A DNA stretch of 15,016 nucleotides from Tubulinosema ratisbonensis (lineage: Eukaryota > Microsporidia > Tubulinosematidae): contig RCSS01000094.1 of NCBI GenBank assembly GCA_004000155.1, positions 1 to 15,016 on the forward strand, given 5' to 3'. How positions within the stretch are numbered: the stretch's first letter is position 1; each line of letters begins with the position of its first letter. The notes below the pieces were generated by a model, which was given only the letters and a program-made list of their open reading frames with translations, did not search any database and had not been told where the DNA came from. Positions 14,726 through 15,016 of this stretch are shown one piece after another. Both the position numbers and the translations under genes were made by a program.

Positions 14726-15016
14726 TATTCGATAATGAACGTGTTACTACAAACAGAGCTCAAGACATATCAGTCAAATAACACAAACAAATAATGAAAA
14801 AACACCCAATTAAAAGAATACACAATCAAAAAGAAATTAAACAACTATGTTTATTTCTCCAAATTCTTTAAAAAAACTTTTCTTTCATAAAAAAGAAATA
14901 TCTTTTTTTAAATTTCTTATTACATACCTAATATTTATCTAATAAATCCAAGGTAATATTAAAAATTATGTGCTAATAGCAAATATGTTATATTTCAATA
15001 TCAAATTATAAACATT
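14726..15016. other. Right flank of the transposon, nothing recognised
   Basis: A/T-rich sequence to the window end, without a supported gene or repeat. A gene may begin beyond the window. Confidence 0.4.

Noticed and set aside
1..15016. CRISPR array, rRNA genes, telomeric repeats, bacterial operon signals
   Set aside because: No regularly spaced identical repeats, no conserved rRNA blocks and no telomere-like tandem units were seen; gene features are eukaryotic.

Overview
The window looks like nuclear DNA of an AT-rich, gene-poor microsporidian. The evidence is about four-fifths A+T overall, intron-free genes, very short leaders with a CCC or CC motif just before several start codons, AATAAA signals overlapping stop codons, and small divergent versions of eukaryotic membrane proteins (a Brr6/Brl1 nuclear-envelope protein and a Qa-SNARE). 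Gene density falls sharply after about 7.1 kb. I cannot name the species. Large AT-rich genomes such as those of Edhazardia, Anncaliia or Tubulinosema are the natural comparison, but that is inference.

Left part (1-7.2 kb), five genes. Two plus-strand genes encode proteins with N-terminal signal peptides: an 838-residue protein of unknown function and a 273-residue, highly charged one carrying a KVRF motif of the PP1-docking type. Two minus-strand genes follow: a 263-residue protein with a KVSF docking-like motif, and upstream of it a clear Brr6/Brl1 homologue. The Brr6/Brl1 gene is divergent from a tail-anchored Qa-SNARE of the syntaxin-18/Ufe1 type. The two share a 172-bp spacer, 167 bp of which contains only A and T. 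Both products would act on ER or nuclear-envelope membrane.

Right part (7.2-15 kb), mostly non-coding. There are two isolated minus-strand genes: a 160-residue putative secreted coiled-coil protein and a 134-residue Lys/Glu-rich basic protein. Between them lie three related, unusually GC-rich repeat copies (near 9.45, 10.45 and 11.5 kb) and a 522-bp decayed reading frame with two internal stops.

The 3' end holds a decayed DNA transposon at 13560-14725. It has inverted terminal repeats with a perfect 15-bp core and a broken transposase that can be read as Merlin/IS1016-like. No tRNA, rRNA, CRISPR array or telomeric repeat was recognised. The most interesting items are the repeat family, the decayed frames, the altered cysteine set of the Brr6/Brl1 protein and the two PP1-docking candidates. 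I did not find a convincing new multi-gene system.
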